Assembly (NCBI GenBank): GCA_022567015.1
Contig: JADFHR010000049.1
Span: 1 to 15,673, forward strand
Direction of reading: 5' to 3'
Length of the DNA: 15,673 nucleotides
Source: Pseudomonadota bacterium
GTDB taxonomy: Bacteria > Pseudomonadota > Alphaproteobacteria > Rhodospirillales > 2-02-FULL-58-16
Of this stretch, positions 14,975 to 15,673 are shown in pieces. The notes under the pieces were generated by a model. The model was given only the letters and a program-made list of their open reading frames with translations, searched no databases and was not told the DNA's origin. The stretch's first letter is position 1; the number at the start of each line of letters is the position of its first letter. A program made the position numbers and the translations under genes.

Positions 14975-14996
14975 TGTTCCTTCCTGCTCCTCGGCC

Positions 14997-15485
14997 TCAA
15001 CGGTACGGGGCGGCGGCGGCGAGGCGGCTGGCGATTTCCGTCTCCCACCGCTCACCGTTGGCGAGCAGCTTTTCCTTGTCGTAGAGAAGCTCTTCGCGGG
15101 TTTCGGTGGAGTACTCGAAATTCGGTCCCTCGACGATGGCGTCCACCGGGCAGGCCTCCTCGCACAGGCCGCAGTAGATGCACTTGACCATGTCGATGTC
15201 GTAGCGCGTCGCGCGGCGGCTGCCGTCGGCGCGCGGCTCGGACTCGATGGTGATGGCCTGGGCCGGACAAATGGCTTCGCACAGCTTGCAGGCGATGCAG
15301 CGCTCCTCGCCGTTGGGATAGCGGCGCAGCGCGTGTTCGCCGCGGAAGCGGGGACTGAGCGGCCCCTTCTCGTACGGATAGTTGAGGGTCACCTTGCGGC
15401 GGAACATGTAGCGCAAGGTCAGCGCCATGCCGGCCAACAGTTCCGTCAGCAGGAACGTCCGCATGCCGCGCCGGATAAAGCCCAT
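14997..15485 (-). CDS. nuoI: NADH-quinone oxidoreductase subunit I (two 4Fe-4S clusters)
   Basis: A ferredoxin-like subunit that carries electrons along the peripheral arm of complex I toward quinone. Two complete 4Fe-4S motifs are seen: CIACKLCEAICP and CIYCGLCEEACP, with preceding signatures YPYEKGPLSPRFRGEHALRR and RYDIDMVKC. The product is 162 residues from the ATG at 15485, the usual alphaproteobacterial length. The frame also opens at an ATG at 15512 (9 more residues, MISDPWYKG). Neither start has a convincing ribosome-binding site, so the start is uncertain. The gene ends 72 bases before nuoJ. A fold-back palindrome lies immediately upstream and no nuoH end is visible there. Confidence 0.95.
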   Translation of the reverse strand: MGFIRRGMRTFLLTELLAGMALTLRYMFRRKVTLNYPYEKGPLSPRFRGEHALRRYPNGEERCIACKLCEAICPAQAITIESEPRADGSRRATRYDIDMVKCIYCGLCEEACPVDAIVEGPNFEYSTETREELLYDKEKLLANGERWETEIASRLAAAAPYR

Positions 15486-15522
15486 GCCCTTATACCAAGG
15501 ATCGCTGATCATGACTCATAGA

Positions 15523-15620
15523 GATCGCGTAGGCGGCTCGTCGGGTAGGAGGAAAGTTGCAGGCGATGCGGTGCATCGTCAAAACTTTTCGACGCCCTCC
15601 GACGGGCCGCATACGCGACC
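15523..15620. repeat. About 98-bp fold-back palindromic element upstream of nuoI
   Basis: The outer 22 bases (15523-15544) match the reverse complement of 15599-15620 at 19 of 22 positions. Inside, GGAGG faces CCTCC, AAAGTT faces AACTTT, and a perfect apex GATGC-GGT-GCATC sits at 15565-15577, the exact centre. The whole stretch could fold as one long imperfect hairpin. This resembles intergenic palindromic elements of the REP or MITE type, but I do not recognise a named family and see no second copy in the window. Confidence 0.6.
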
Positions 15621-15650
15621 GCAACGGCGGCTTACCAAGGCTTTCGGACG

Positions 15651-15673
15651 GCGTCGCGCACGCTTCGCGATGC
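15651..15673. repeat. Second short inverted repeat at the window end
   Basis: GCGTCGCG (15651-15658) and CGCGATGC (15666-15673) are inverted copies with one mismatch (a G-T pair) around a 7-base loop. It may belong to the same palindromic region as the larger fold-back nearby, or be cut by the window edge. Confidence 0.35.

Overview
The window is high-GC DNA that reads as a chromosome segment of an alphaproteobacterium, most likely Rhodospirillales-like. The main evidence is gene order: nuoI-J-K-L-M-N, birA, coaX, rnj, mce and a DUF1467 gene on one strand, an order I know from that group. The NuoI sequence also looks alphaproteobacterial. I cannot place the organism more closely without a search.

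Right part (about 5065-15485, all minus strand, read right to left): one tightly packed operon. It encodes subunits I, J, K, L, M and N of respiratory complex I, then biotin-protein ligase (birA), type III pantothenate kinase (coaX), ribonuclease J (rnj), methylmalonyl-CoA epimerase (mce) and a small DUF1467 membrane protein. Most junctions are 4-base ATGA overlaps or short gaps. Energy conservation, cofactor attachment, CoA synthesis, RNA decay and propionyl/methylmalonyl-CoA metabolism are therefore co-transcribed. Immediately upstream of nuoI, where nuoH would be expected, lies a roughly 100-bp fold-back palindrome.

Middle (about 2900-5042): DNA-3-methyladenine glycosylase I (tag) follows DUF1467 at the operon end, in a place where I would expect proS. 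Then comes a 440-base stretch holding a plausible plus-strand small RNA (promoter, GC-rich hairpins and a strong intrinsic terminator), followed by an orphan FkbM-type methyltransferase.

Left part (1-2900): accessory-looking DNA. It holds the start of an exported Ala-rich protein running off the window, a decayed IS1380-type transposase tail, a secreted TPR protein, and a two-gene unit of a CPVCN-motif membrane protein plus a membrane-anchored cupredoxin with a complete type 1 copper site. The cupredoxin gene is visibly less GC-rich than the nuo genes.

No CRISPR array, tRNA, rRNA or intact mobile element was seen, and most of the window is ordinary core genome. The observations most worth a second look are: two mutually exclusive hairpins that can hide or expose the mce ribosome-binding site; the candidate small RNA at 4295-4446; the palindrome before nuoI; a 17-codon ORF coupled to nuoJ; and the CPVCN/cupredoxin pair.
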